NCBI GenBank assembly: GCA_902706205.1
Contig: CACSKA010000011.1
Span: forward strand, 1-64,000
From: Chryseobacterium sp. 18061
GTDB lineage: Bacteria > Pseudomonadota > Gammaproteobacteria > Enterobacterales > Enterobacteriaceae
DNA: 64,000 nt
Direction of reading: 5' to 3'
Positions 41,708-49,679 of the stretch are shown piece after piece. The notes under the pieces were generated by a model that searched no databases, was not told where the DNA came from, and was given only the letters and a program-made list of their open reading frames with translations. Numbering within the stretch: the first letter of the stretch is position 1; each line of letters opens with the position of its first letter. Made by a program: the position numbers and the translations under genes.

Positions 41708-42675
41708 GCAGGTTACCGGGCTTCAGCCCACAGTTTGATTCTATCCAACAATTTATTTTGACCCTGACGCACGTGGTATGGGAGCAAAAGGATATTGGTC
41801 AGTTGGCCGACTTCTACGCCACCCCCGTCGTGTTTCAGACGCCGGAAAAGCGGCTCACCGACCTGTCGCAGTTTATGCGGCTAACGCTGGAAGCGATGCA
41901 CAGTTTTCCGCAGCGTAAAGTCCTGACTGAAGACATCCTGTGCAGTCATTCCGCGCATAACGAATATTATGCAGCGCAGAGATCGCTGGCCTGTATTCAG
42001 CATTCAGGCGAAGGCTTTTATGGCTTACCCAGCGGTAACACTGTGTGGGTGCGCACATTTACTGACCGTATTTGTGCCGAAGGCGCGGTGCGTCAGGAAT
42101 GGTTGTTACAGGACAGAGCGGCGATCATTAACCAGATTGGACTCAATGTCCGGGAGTTCGCGCGTGAAATGGCGCGGACGCGTCAGGAAGCGGGCATCGA
42201 GATGTTGTCGGCAGAAGAGCTGGACGCGCTCTGGGCCGGCGGTCCGGAAGGTGATGACGTTGAAGGCGCGTTGGCGGGGCTTGTGGAGCGCTATCTGTCA
42301 ATGTGGGCGGGCGGCAACGGCGGTGTGGTGCCTGGGTTGTACCATCCGGCGGCGACACTGCATGGGCCCGGGCATGTGTTACGCACCGGCGAGCAGGACA
42401 TCGGTGCCTTTCTGTCAGGCTATCGTGCTTCGTTTGCCGATAGCGAAACGCAGCTTCATCATTTGATTATTCGTCGTGATGCAAATGAACCCGTGAGACT
42501 TTCTTTGCGCTGGTCGTTATTAACCTGGCATGATGGATATGGTCAATTTGGTGCTCCGTCTCGTCGCCCAATATCGATTACCGGCATTAGCCAACTTGAA
42601 TTACGCGACGGGCTAATCATACGTGAATATCTGGGGATTGATGAATTAGCCATCTGGTCGCAGATCTACAGTTAA
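41704..42675 (+). CDS. Tandem SnoaL/NTF2-like domain protein, paralog 1
   Basis: 323 residues without signal peptide or membrane segment. Two SnoaL-like (NTF2 fold) domains lie in tandem, about 12-155 and 185-320. The first ends QEWLLQDRAAIINQIGLNVREFAREMA, the second ELRDGLIIREYLGIDELAIWSQI, the usual final strand-plus-helix of the fold. NTF2-fold enzymes catalyse isomerisation, hydration or ring closure, but many are binding proteins, and no catalytic His-Asp pair can be assigned by eye. It starts inside the LacI stop codon (ATGA) and is a diverged paralog of the gene at 42908-44047. Confidence 0.7.
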   Translation: MSRLPGFSPQFDSIQQFILTLTHVVWEQKDIGQLADFYATPVVFQTPEKRLTDLSQFMRLTLEAMHSFPQRKVLTEDILCSHSAHNEYYAAQRSLACIQHSGEGFYGLPSGNTVWVRTFTDRICAEGAVRQEWLLQDRAAIINQIGLNVREFAREMARTRQEAGIEMLSAEELDALWAGGPEGDDVEGALAGLVERYLSMWAGGNGGVVPGLYHPAATLHGPGHVLRTGEQDIGAFLSGYRASFADSETQLHHLIIRRDANEPVRLSLRWSLLTWHDGYGQFGAPSRRPISITGISQLELRDGLIIREYLGIDELAIWSQIYS

Positions 42676-42907
42676 TATAGGGGGAGCAACACTCCCCTTA
42701 AAATAAAGAATTCCGAAGCGATAAACTGTCTGTTTATTGCGGGAAGCGTTTGTCTACATTTTTTAATCAGCATTATCACCACGTAACTGGGTGAGGCGTC
42801 ACTGTAGCCGTAGTCTGTGTAATAAAACGTTATTTCTGCCGCAACGGGGTGGGCATAAATAACCTGTACAGAATACGACATTATATAAATGCAATGCAGG
42901 AGGTTAT
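42676..42907. other. Gap between the two SnoaL-like genes
   Basis: 232 bp, long for an operon. It has short inverted repeats such as AATAAAACGTTATTT (42821-42835), whose ACGT centre recalls LacI-type sites, and a perfect AGGAGG before the next start. An internal promoter is possible; I see no gene. Confidence 0.45.
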
Positions 42908-44047
42908 ATGTCTTCAACTGAAACTACCCAAAAAGCACCGGCAGTCGCAGAAAAAAGTAATGTAAAATCCAGCCGTGATGAACCTGTATTACAGGTTGAA
43001 CGTCATGACTTTGTCGATCTGGTACCGGAAAAACGGCCACGTGCGCAATCACTTCGGGGTTTTGATGATTGCTATACCGATATTGTCGATTATATCGTGC
43101 GCTGTACCCATAAAATTTGGGACGAACGTGATGTCGGTTTAATTTATACCCACTATACCCACAACTGCGTGTTATATAACGCACTGGGAACGATGTATAA
43201 CCGCGAGCAGGTTGTACAGGATACTATACAGCGTCTGGTTGCATTCCCGGACCGCCGAGGAATGGCGACCCAGGTTATCTGGAACGGGGATGATATTAAC
43301 GGTTTTTATACCTCACATCTGGTCACCGGCACCGGTCGCCATACCCAATACAGTCATTTAGGTAAACCTACCAATCGTACGTTTGTGACCCGGACAGTCG
43401 CCGACTGTATGATCCATGAAAATAAAATCTATCGCGAGTGGGTGGTCAGCGACAATATGTCAATGATGCGCCAGTTAGGGCTTGATACCGATGCAGTGGC
43501 TTACGGGATGGCGAAGGAGCAATTTGATAAAGGCTTCCGCGTCACCGATATTGGCGAGAACCGCCGTATGGTTGGCCAGTATCCACCGGAAATGACGTGT
43601 GATGACTCTATCGCTCATACCGATATCGAAGCGCAATGTCTGCAATGGTTCCATGAAATTTATAACCGCCGCATGCTGGGTAAAATCAAGGATGTCTATG
43701 CGCCGAATGTGCAATGGCATGGTCCATTGATGAAAGAACTTTACGGCCAGGCTGCTGTGATTCACCAAACGCTGGCGCTGATTGGGATGATCCCGGACGG
43801 CGCATGGATCCCGCAGCACGTGTGCTCGAATCCTTGCGATGAAGGCGGCACCAAAGTGGCGATTCGTTGGATAATGGAAGGGCATCATCTTGGCTATGGC
43901 GAACTGGGTAAACCAACTGGCGAGCGACTGTTCGTGATGGGGATGTCCCATTACCACATTGTGAATGGCAAGATTGTGGATGAGTGGGTGATTTACGATC
44001 ATCTGGCTCTGCTGGCGCAAATCAAACTGGGTCAGATGGAGGCCTGA
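42908..44047 (+). CDS. Tandem SnoaL/NTF2-like domain protein, paralog 2
   Basis: 379 residues, cytoplasmic. About 45 hydrophilic N-terminal residues are followed by two SnoaL-like domains (about 50-200 and 235-375). Matches to paralog 1 include IWDERDVG/VWEQKDIG, FPDRR/FPQRK, REWVVSDNMSMMRQLGLD/QEWLLQDRAAIINQIGLN and the end WVIYDHLALLAQI/YLGIDELAIWSQI. Conserved His and Trp (WHGP, HVCSNPCD, GHHLGYGELGKP) lie in the second domain. Two such paralogs beside a histidinol-dehydrogenase-like enzyme point to a pathway step or a complex, but no reaction can be named. AGGAGG stands before the start. Confidence 0.72.
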   Translation: MSSTETTQKAPAVAEKSNVKSSRDEPVLQVERHDFVDLVPEKRPRAQSLRGFDDCYTDIVDYIVRCTHKIWDERDVGLIYTHYTHNCVLYNALGTMYNREQVVQDTIQRLVAFPDRRGMATQVIWNGDDINGFYTSHLVTGTGRHTQYSHLGKPTNRTFVTRTVADCMIHENKIYREWVVSDNMSMMRQLGLDTDAVAYGMAKEQFDKGFRVTDIGENRRMVGQYPPEMTCDDSIAHTDIEAQCLQWFHEIYNRRMLGKIKDVYAPNVQWHGPLMKELYGQAAVIHQTLALIGMIPDGAWIPQHVCSNPCDEGGTKVAIRWIMEGHHLGYGELGKPTGERLFVMGMSHYHIVNGKIVDEWVIYDHLALLAQIKLGQMEA

Positions 44048-44050
44048 AAA

Positions 44051-45358
44051 ATGAGTCGGATCAGTGATAACGAGGTCCAGTTCGTCAAGCGACCACAGGG
44101 ACAGGATTTGCAAGCCGATCTTACGTTGAGTACAACCGTGCAGCAGATTATTGAGCAGGTTCGTGCCCGGGGCGATGAGGCGCTACGTGATTTCTCTGCA
44201 AAATTCGACCGTACCGTGCCGGAGGCGTTCGAGGTTTCAGCGCAGGAAATAGAGGAGGCACTTGCCGGGATTGACCCGCAGACCCGTAAGGATAGTGAAT
44301 TCGCTATTGCTCAGGTCAAACGTTTTGCGCAGGCGCAACTGGCGACAATGCAGCCGCTGGAGGTCGAAACGCTGCCTGGCGTACATCTTGGGCACCGTAT
44401 TATTCCTATTGAAACGGTAGGTTGCTATGTGCCGGGTGGACGTTACCCGATTCTGTCTGCGCCAATTATGTCCATCGTGCCTGCAGTGGTTGCCGGATGC
44501 GACAATATCATCGCCTGCTTACCGCCAGGCGCTCACTCTGCGATGATCGCCATTTGCCATCTGTCGGGGGCGCACCGTATTTTCAAAGTTGGGGGCGCTC
44601 AGGCCATTGCTGCGATGGCCTGGGGTACAGCCTCGATCCCGGTTGTCGATAAAATCGTGGGTCCTGGCAATGCGTTTGTCAATGAAGCGAAACGCCAGGT
44701 GTTTGGCAAAGTGGGTATCGATGCGCTTGCCGGGCCGAGTGAAATCTATATCGTCGCTGATGACAGTGCCGATCCGCGTATTCTGGCGGCCGATTTACTG
44801 GCGCAGGCAGAACATGATGTTCACACCCGTGTTGGTATGGCCACCACCAGTCAGCGCGTTGCGCAGCAAACCTTGGCTGAAATTGAAAGGCAGTTGCTGA
44901 ACCTGCCAACGGCAATCACTGCGGGTGAAGCCTGGAAACGGCAGGGCGAAATAGTGATTTGCAAAGATGAAGAGCAGCTGATTGCATGGGCCGATCATAT
45001 CGCGACAGAGCACCTGCAGGTCCACACTCGCGACCCGCATGGCACCGCCGGTAAGATCCGTAATTATGGTTCCCTGTTCATTGGACAAAACGCCAGCGTG
45101 GTGTTTTCGGACAAATGCTGTGGCACTAACCATACGCTGCCAACCATGGCGGCAGCGCGTTACACCGGCGGACTTTGGGTCGGTGCTTATGTGAAAATTT
45201 GCACCCATCAATGGATAGATGACCACGGAATTGCTGCCATTGCAGCACCTGCGGTGCGTCAGAGCCGAACCGAGGGGATGCAGGCGCATCGTCGTGCCGC
45301 CGAAATCCGCCTGGATCCTCAGGCAATAGATGAAATTACTGCGGGGAAAAAGGATTGA
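44051..45358 (+). CDS. Histidinol-dehydrogenase-like zinc dehydrogenase (HpsN-type paralog)
   Basis: 435 residues aligning over the full length with HisD. The zinc ligands are kept as Q252 and H255 (AQAEHD), D354 and H413, and the catalytic Glu-His pair as E320-H321 (ATEHLQV), with GTNHTLPT and TEGMQAH around the substrate site. NAD would bind at GPGNAFVNEAKR. HisD oxidises an alcohol in two steps to an acid; the catabolic paralog HpsN does the same with 2,3-dihydroxypropane-1-sulfonate. No his gene is near, and the operon (LacI, two SnoaL-like proteins) indicates catabolism of an unknown alcohol or polyol. GGAGG within the end of the previous gene serves as ribosome site. Confidence 0.82.
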   Translation: MSRISDNEVQFVKRPQGQDLQADLTLSTTVQQIIEQVRARGDEALRDFSAKFDRTVPEAFEVSAQEIEEALAGIDPQTRKDSEFAIAQVKRFAQAQLATMQPLEVETLPGVHLGHRIIPIETVGCYVPGGRYPILSAPIMSIVPAVVAGCDNIIACLPPGAHSAMIAICHLSGAHRIFKVGGAQAIAAMAWGTASIPVVDKIVGPGNAFVNEAKRQVFGKVGIDALAGPSEIYIVADDSADPRILAADLLAQAEHDVHTRVGMATTSQRVAQQTLAEIERQLLNLPTAITAGEAWKRQGEIVICKDEEQLIAWADHIATEHLQVHTRDPHGTAGKIRNYGSLFIGQNASVVFSDKCCGTNHTLPTMAAARYTGGLWVGAYVKICTHQWIDDHGIAAIAAPAVRQSRTEGMQAHRRAAEIRLDPQAIDEITAGKKD

Positions 45359-45388
45359 CCTGAGCGACGGTAATGTATTTTCCGTACA

Positions 45389-45429
45389 GGTGTGCAAGGC
45401 CGCATGACGTTATTGTGGCCTTGCACACC
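45389..45429. other. Strong 13-bp hairpin at the end of the locus
   Basis: GGTGTGCAAGGCC at 45389-45401 and GGCCTTGCACACC at 45417-45429 are perfect complements around a 15-base loop. It lies 30 bp after the HisD-like stop and 2 bp before the tRNA repeat. It has no T run, so it may be a processing or stabilising structure, or a trace of the recombination that set the boundary. Confidence 0.7.
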
Positions 45430-45443
45430 ACAGACGAAAAAAA

Positions 45444-45471
45444 GCCCGCATTTTCATGCGAGCTCTTCTTA
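45444..45471 (-). terminator. Terminator of tRNA-Ser copy 2
   Basis: Same hairpin as at copy 1, followed on the minus strand by seven T residues. Confidence 0.88.
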
Positions 45472-45476
45472 AAATA

Positions 45477-45564
45477 TGGCGGTGAGAGAGGGGTTCGAAC
45501 CCTCGATACGTTGCCGTATACACACTTTCCAGGCGTGCTCCTTCAGCCACTCGGACACCTCACC
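45477..45564 (-). tRNA. serX: tRNA-Ser(GGA), copy 2 (serX position)
   Basis: 88 nt on the minus strand, identical to the gene at 31535-31622, with anticodon GGA, long variable arm and encoded CCA. In E. coli serX lies beside ghrA in this same divergent arrangement, so this copy holds the ancestral site. Its promoter is at 45599-45627. Confidence 0.97.
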
Positions 45565-45598
45565 ATATTGTCGTCCCAACGCTGCTGGGACGGGCGCT

Positions 45599-45627
45599 AA
45601 TGTAGGGAAAAGCGTAAGTTACGTCAA
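45599..45627 (-). promoter_or_regulatory. Sigma70 promoter of serX
   Basis: On the minus strand -35 TTGACG (45627-45622) and -10 TACATT (45604-45599), 17 bp apart, then the discriminator AGCGCCCG. It is unrelated in sequence to the copy 1 promoter apart from these elements. Confidence 0.82.
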
Positions 45628-45832
45628 TCAACTTTTTCAAAAAAACGTCCAATAAGACAAACTTCGTCCAACCTGCTTTCGTAATAACCGCGATTCGCTT
45701 TTTTTCTCAGCATTCGCCTTTCCGCCGACAGGCTGCAAAAATTTGCTATGCTGACAATCCAATATAAAACAACGCGAAATCGACGCGCCGCAGACCTGCA
45801 TAAGAATGGCGCAGTATATAAAGGAGAGCAGT

Positions 45833-46771
45833 ATGGAGATTATTTTTTACCATCCCACCTTCGACACCCAGTGGTGGATCGCCGCGCTGGAAAAACAACT
45901 GCCGGGTGCCCGCGTCCGTGAGTGGAAAAGTGGTGACAATGACCCCGCTGATTACGCGCTGGTGTGGCACCCGCCGGTAGAGATGCTGCAAGGTCGTGAG
46001 CTGAAAGCCGTCTTTGCGCTGGGCGCAGGCGTCGATTCCATTCTCAGTAAGTTGAGAGAACACCCGGAGATGCTCCCGCTTTCCATTCCGCTGTTCCGCC
46101 TCGAAGACACCGGCATGGGTCTGCAGATGCAGGAATACGCCGTCAGTCAGGTGCTGCATTGGTTTCGTCGCTTTGATGATTATCAGGGGCTCAAGCAGGA
46201 GACGCGCTGGGAGCCACTGCCAGAATTTACCCGCGAAGAATTTACCATTGGCATCATGGGCGCTGGCGTGCTCGGCAGTAAAGTGGCGGAAAGCCTGCTG
46301 GCCTGGGGATTCCCGGTGCGCGTCTGGAGCCGCAGCCATAAAGACTGGCCGAATGTGATGAGCTTCGCGGGGGAAAGTGAAATGGCTGACTTCCTGCGTG
46401 AAACGCGCGTGCTGATTAATCTGCTGCCGAACACGGCGGAAACGGTCGGCATTATCAATCATGCGTTGCTCAATCAATTGCAGGATCAGAGCTATCTGCT
46501 GAACCTCGCGCGCGGCGTGCATGTCAATGAAGACGAACTGCTACGTGCGCTGGAAAATGGCAAGCTAAAGGGCGCAATGCTCGACGTGTTCAGTCGTGAA
46601 CCATTACCGGTGGAAAGCCCGCTGTGGCGCCATCCTCGCGTGGCCATGACGCCGCACATCGCGGCGGTGACTCGTCCGCAGGAAGCCATTGCCTATATCG
46701 GTAAAACCATCACTGGTCTGGAGCGCGGAGAGACGGTCACCGGGCAGGTCGACAGAGCCCGCGGATACTGA
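45833..46771 (+). CDS. ghrA: Glyoxylate/hydroxypyruvate reductase A
   Basis: 312 residues, as in E. coli GhrA. A D-2-hydroxyacid dehydrogenase: the NADPH-binding motif is GIMGAGVLGSKVAESLLAWG, the conserved Arg lies in LLNLARGVHVNE, the Glu in the DVFSREPLP segment and the catalytic His in TPHIAAVTRP. It reduces glyoxylate and hydroxypyruvate to glycolate and glycerate in the cytoplasm. The start at 45833 has AAGGAGAG upstream and gives the E. coli length; an in-frame ATG at 45806 is discarded. Confidence 0.96.
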   Translation: MEIIFYHPTFDTQWWIAALEKQLPGARVREWKSGDNDPADYALVWHPPVEMLQGRELKAVFALGAGVDSILSKLREHPEMLPLSIPLFRLEDTGMGLQMQEYAVSQVLHWFRRFDDYQGLKQETRWEPLPEFTREEFTIGIMGAGVLGSKVAESLLAWGFPVRVWSRSHKDWPNVMSFAGESEMADFLRETRVLINLLPNTAETVGIINHALLNQLQDQSYLLNLARGVHVNEDELLRALENGKLKGAMLDVFSREPLPVESPLWRHPRVAMTPHIAAVTRPQEAIAYIGKTITGLERGETVTGQVDRARGY

Positions 46772-46775
46772 GTTC

Positions 46776-46797
46776 AACCCGGCTATGCCGGGTTTTT
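46776..46797 (+). terminator. Terminator after ghrA
   Basis: AACCCGG CTATG CCGGGTT followed by T residues. Confidence 0.88.
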
Positions 46798-46857
46798 CGC
46801 TAATAAAGGCCGCCCATTCCTGCTATGCTTGGACATATAAAGAAAGAGGAGAATGTG

Positions 46858-47595
46858 ATGTATCCTGTTGACCTGCATATGCACACCGTCGCCAGCACCC
46901 ACGCTTACAGCACCCTTCATGACTATATCGCCGAAGCGAAACGCAAAGGGATCAAACTGTTTGCCATTACCGATCATGGGCCAGATATGGCCGATGCCCC
47001 GCATTATTGGCATTTTGTGAACATGCGTATCTGGCCGCGAATGGTCGATGGCGTGGGCATTCTGCGCGGGATAGAATCCAATATTAAAAACACGCTCGGT
47101 GATATCGACTGCACCGGCCCAATGCTGACTTCGCTGGATTTCATCATTGCCGGCTTCCATGAGCCTGTTTTCCCGCCACAGGATAAAGCGACGCACACCG
47201 AAGCGATGATTGCCGCTATCGCCAGTGGCAATGTCCACATGATTAGTCATCCGGGGAATCCAAAGTTCCCGATTGATATCAACGCCGTGGCGGAAGCGGC
47301 GGCGAAGCACCATGTCGCGCTGGAAATCAACAACTCCTCGTTTGTATCATCTCGTCTGGGCAGCGAAGATAACTGTCGGGCCGTTGCCGCGGCGGTGCGT
47401 GACGCTGGGGGCTGGGTGGCGTTAGGCTCTGATTCCCACACCGCGTTTACTCTGGGTAATTTTACCGAATGCCGTAAGATTCTGGACGCCGTCGAGTTCC
47501 CGGAAGACCGTATTCTCAACGTTACGCCGCGCCGCTTCCTGGATTTCCTCGAATCGCGGGGCGTGCCGCCGATAGCCGAATTTGCTGAACTGTAA
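46858..47595 (+). CDS. ycdX: PHP-domain phosphatase YcdX
   Basis: 245 residues, the E. coli length. A PHP-fold metal phosphoesterase with a trinuclear zinc site: HxH in YPVDLHMHTVAST, TDHGP, the Glu in RGIESN, MISHPGNP and the final DxH in ALGSDSHTAF. E. coli YcdX hydrolyses small phosphate esters and has been linked to swarming, but the natural substrate is unsettled. The start at 46858 follows AGAGGAG. It leads a ycdX-ycdY unit with 21 bp between the genes. Confidence 0.95.
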   Translation: MYPVDLHMHTVASTHAYSTLHDYIAEAKRKGIKLFAITDHGPDMADAPHYWHFVNMRIWPRMVDGVGILRGIESNIKNTLGDIDCTGPMLTSLDFIIAGFHEPVFPPQDKATHTEAMIAAIASGNVHMISHPGNPKFPIDINAVAEAAAKHHVALEINNSSFVSSRLGSEDNCRAVAAAVRDAGGWVALGSDSHTAFTLGNFTECRKILDAVEFPEDRILNVTPRRFLDFLESRGVPPIAEFAEL

Positions 47596-47616
47596 TTCTC
47601 TGAATGGAATAATTGA

Positions 47617-48171
47617 ATGAACGAGTTTTCAATCCTCTGCCGCGTTCTGGGCTCATTGTACTATCGCCAGCCGCAGGATCCGCTGCTGGTCCCGCTGTTT
47701 AACCTCATTCGTGATGGCAAACTGGCGGCGAGCTGGCCGCTCGAACAGGATGAGCTGCTGGAGCGTCTGCAAAAGAGCTGCGATATGCAACAGATCTCAG
47801 CAGACTACAATGCACTGTTTGTTGGCGACGAGTGCAGCGTTTCTCCGTACCGTAGCGCATGGGTTGAAGGTGCGACCGAGGCTGAAGTGCGCAGTTTCCT
47901 GTCCTCACGCGGCATGCCGCTGAGCGACACGCCTGCCGACCATATCGGTACGCTGCTGCTGGCGGCGTCATGGCTGGAAGACAATTCAGCGGATGATGAA
48001 AGTGAAGCGGTCGATACGCTGTTCACTGACTATCTATTGCCGTGGGTCGGCACGTTCCTTGGAAAAGTTGATGCGCACGCCACGACGCCATTCTGGCGCA
48101 CGCAGTCGACTATCACGCGCGAGGCAATCTCAGCGATGTGGGATGAGATCGAAGAAAGTAGCGAACAGTAA
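47617..48171 (+). CDS. ycdY: TorD/DmsD-family chaperone YcdY
   Basis: 184 residues, as in E. coli. An all-helical redox-enzyme maturation chaperone of the TorD/DmsD family, with the conserved ADYNALFVGDECSVSPYRSAW region and DHIGTLLLAASWL. In E. coli YcdY has been reported to interact with YcdX and raise its activity rather than serve a molybdoenzyme, which fits the pairing here. Confidence 0.94.
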   Translation: MNEFSILCRVLGSLYYRQPQDPLLVPLFNLIRDGKLAASWPLEQDELLERLQKSCDMQQISADYNALFVGDECSVSPYRSAWVEGATEAEVRSFLSSRGMPLSDTPADHIGTLLLAASWLEDNSADDESEAVDTLFTDYLLPWVGTFLGKVDAHATTPFWRTQSTITREAISAMWDEIEESSEQ

Positions 48172-48273
48172 GTGTGATATTAATCACATGTAAAATGTAA
48201 CGGAGTGACATTCGTTGCAAATTTTGTGCTCGTGATCTCATCTGAAAACCGCGCATCTGCTATGATGCGCGAC

Positions 48274-48759
48274 ATGAACATACTTCTCTCTCTCGCACTG
48301 ACAACAGGCATTCTCTCCGGACTCTGGGGATGGGTAGCCGTGTCGCTCGGCCTGCTCAGTTGGGCGGGTTTCCTCGGCTGTACCGCTTACTTTGCCTGTC
48401 CGCAAGGTGGGCTGAAAGGTCTCGCCATCTCAACCGCCACCGTCTTGAGCGGCGTGGCATGGGCGCTGGTGATTATCCACGGCAGCGCGCTGGCGCCGCA
48501 TCTGGAAATCTTCGGCTATGTCATGACCGGAGTGGTGGCGTTCCTGATGTGCCTGCAGGCCAAACAGCTGCTGCTCTCTTTTGTGCCGGGCACGTTCATT
48601 GGGGCGTGTGCCACGTTTGCAGGGCAGGGCGACTGGAAGCTGGTGGTGCCGTCGCTGCTGGTAGGGTTGATATTTGGCTACGCGATGAAAAATAGCGGGC
48701 TGTGGCTGGCAGCAAGAAGCGCCAGACGGCAGGCACCGGATAACACCGTGAAGCAATAA
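48274..48759 (+). CDS. ycdZ: Inner membrane protein YcdZ (DUF1097)
   Basis: 161 residues (163 in E. coli) with about five membrane helices; the sequence GLLSWAGFLGCTAYFACPQGG and the loop FVPGTFIGACATFAGQGDWK are characteristic of DUF1097. The function is unknown. The start at 48274 matches E. coli MNILLS...; upstream in-frame codons would add 23 residues unlike any relative. It is followed by a bidirectional terminator shared with csgG. Confidence 0.93.
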   Translation: MNILLSLALTTGILSGLWGWVAVSLGLLSWAGFLGCTAYFACPQGGLKGLAISTATVLSGVAWALVIIHGSALAPHLEIFGYVMTGVVAFLMCLQAKQLLLSFVPGTFIGACATFAGQGDWKLVVPSLLVGLIFGYAMKNSGLWLAARSARRQAPDNTVKQ

Positions 48760-48770
48760 CTGTCGCACAA

Positions 48771-48808
48771 CAAAAAAAGCGTAGCCTCGAGGCTACGCTT
48801 TTTTTTGT
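48771..48808. terminator. Bidirectional terminator between ycdZ and csgG
   Basis: AAAAAAAGCGTAGCC TCGA GGCTACGCTTTTTTTT: a perfect stem with A and T runs on the two sides, serving both converging operons. Confidence 0.95.
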
Positions 48809-48819
48809 CTGAACCGGAA

Positions 48820-49653
48820 TCAGGATTCCGGCGGTGAAGCCATATCGCGGTATTTCGCGAGAATCGGGTTATTGGCTTCTGAAGAACTTTGCAGGTTCCA
48901 CAGTCCACGATCGATCCCGTCGTTAATCAGATAAATAACGCCTGTTTCAATCGCTGACATCAGACACAACATGACCGGTTCGTTCGAGGTATACCCAATT
49001 TCGCCTTCCAGCAGACGCTGGTAGTCAATAAAGCGGAACACCCCGGCCTGAACTTCATAAGACAATATAGTCTTGCTGGTAGTAACAGAGGAAAGGACTT
49101 CGCCGGTACTGACGTTAATCACGCGAAGGTTGACGGCAATCTGATCAAGTTGATATTGCGTGTCGCCACCGATACCAAAATAACGAGCGCCAACACCGCC
49201 GGATTTCACGTTACTTTCATAACCGATAATCGACCCTTCAATAATGACGTTCGCAGAACTTAACGATTGTAATGGTGCCCGGTTATTTACGCCGACGGTG
49301 CCATTTTCCTGCGCTGCTCGAATGATTTTTCGTTCATTGAGCAGGTTTTGTAATCCCTGACGTTCCAGTGGAATGAACCATTTGGAGTCTTTCAACGCCG
49401 TCACCAGCATCGCCGTCGCACTTTGCGGTACCGCCGTTGAGAAGTTACTCGCCGGATAAGGTTTAAATTGCCCGGTTTCATCCTGAATATTGTAGACAGA
49501 AACGTACAGCTTGCCCTGCGGAGAAGGCAGGTGGGTAAGGTCACGATAGCTTTGCGCCCGTGGCATTAACGTCGGTTTTGCCGCCTCTTTCGGTGGGGCG
49601 GTCAGACAGCCACTGAGTAGGACGACCACCAGAAGTATAAATAAACGCTTCAT
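48820..49653 (-). CDS. csgG: Curli secretion channel lipoprotein CsgG
   Basis: 277 residues, as in E. coli. Lipobox LLSGC with lipidated C16; nine copies form the outer membrane pore through which curli subunits leave. The constriction-loop region (about YNIQDETGQFKPYPASNFSTAVPQ, residues 53-76, holding the Tyr, Asn and Phe of the pore) and the membrane hairpins are intact. Last gene of csgDEFG on the minus strand. Confidence 0.97.
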   Translation of the reverse strand: MKRLFILLVVVLLSGCLTAPPKEAAKPTLMPRAQSYRDLTHLPSPQGKLYVSVYNIQDETGQFKPYPASNFSTAVPQSATAMLVTALKDSKWFIPLERQGLQNLLNERKIIRAAQENGTVGVNNRAPLQSLSSANVIIEGSIIGYESNVKSGGVGARYFGIGGDTQYQLDQIAVNLRVINVSTGEVLSSVTTSKTILSYEVQAGVFRFIDYQRLLEGEIGYTSNEPVMLCLMSAIETGVIYLINDGIDRGLWNLQSSSEANNPILAKYRDMASPPES

Positions 49654-49679
49654 GATTATTTTCCTGTACGGGTCTGTGA

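Larger units (their letters stand above)
45432..45571. repeat. Direct repeat copy 2 (tRNA-Ser plus terminator)
   Basis: 45437-45571 is identical over 135 bp to 31495-31629, in the same orientation and 13.9 kb apart. Sequences outside the repeat differ fully on both sides. Confidence 0.95.

Noticed and set aside
41704..44047. Polyketide cyclase role for the SnoaL-like genes
   Set aside because: SnoaL is only a fold label here; there is no polyketide synthase or related gene in the window.
44051..45358. Biosynthetic histidinol dehydrogenase (hisD)
   Set aside because: The catalytic residues fit, but no his gene is near, and the LacI, SnoaL and MFS neighbours indicate a catabolic paralog.
31489..45571. 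Classic integrase-bearing genomic island or prophage
   Set aside because: No integrase, excisionase or phage gene is present in the segment, and the repeat covers the whole tRNA rather than its 3' end.
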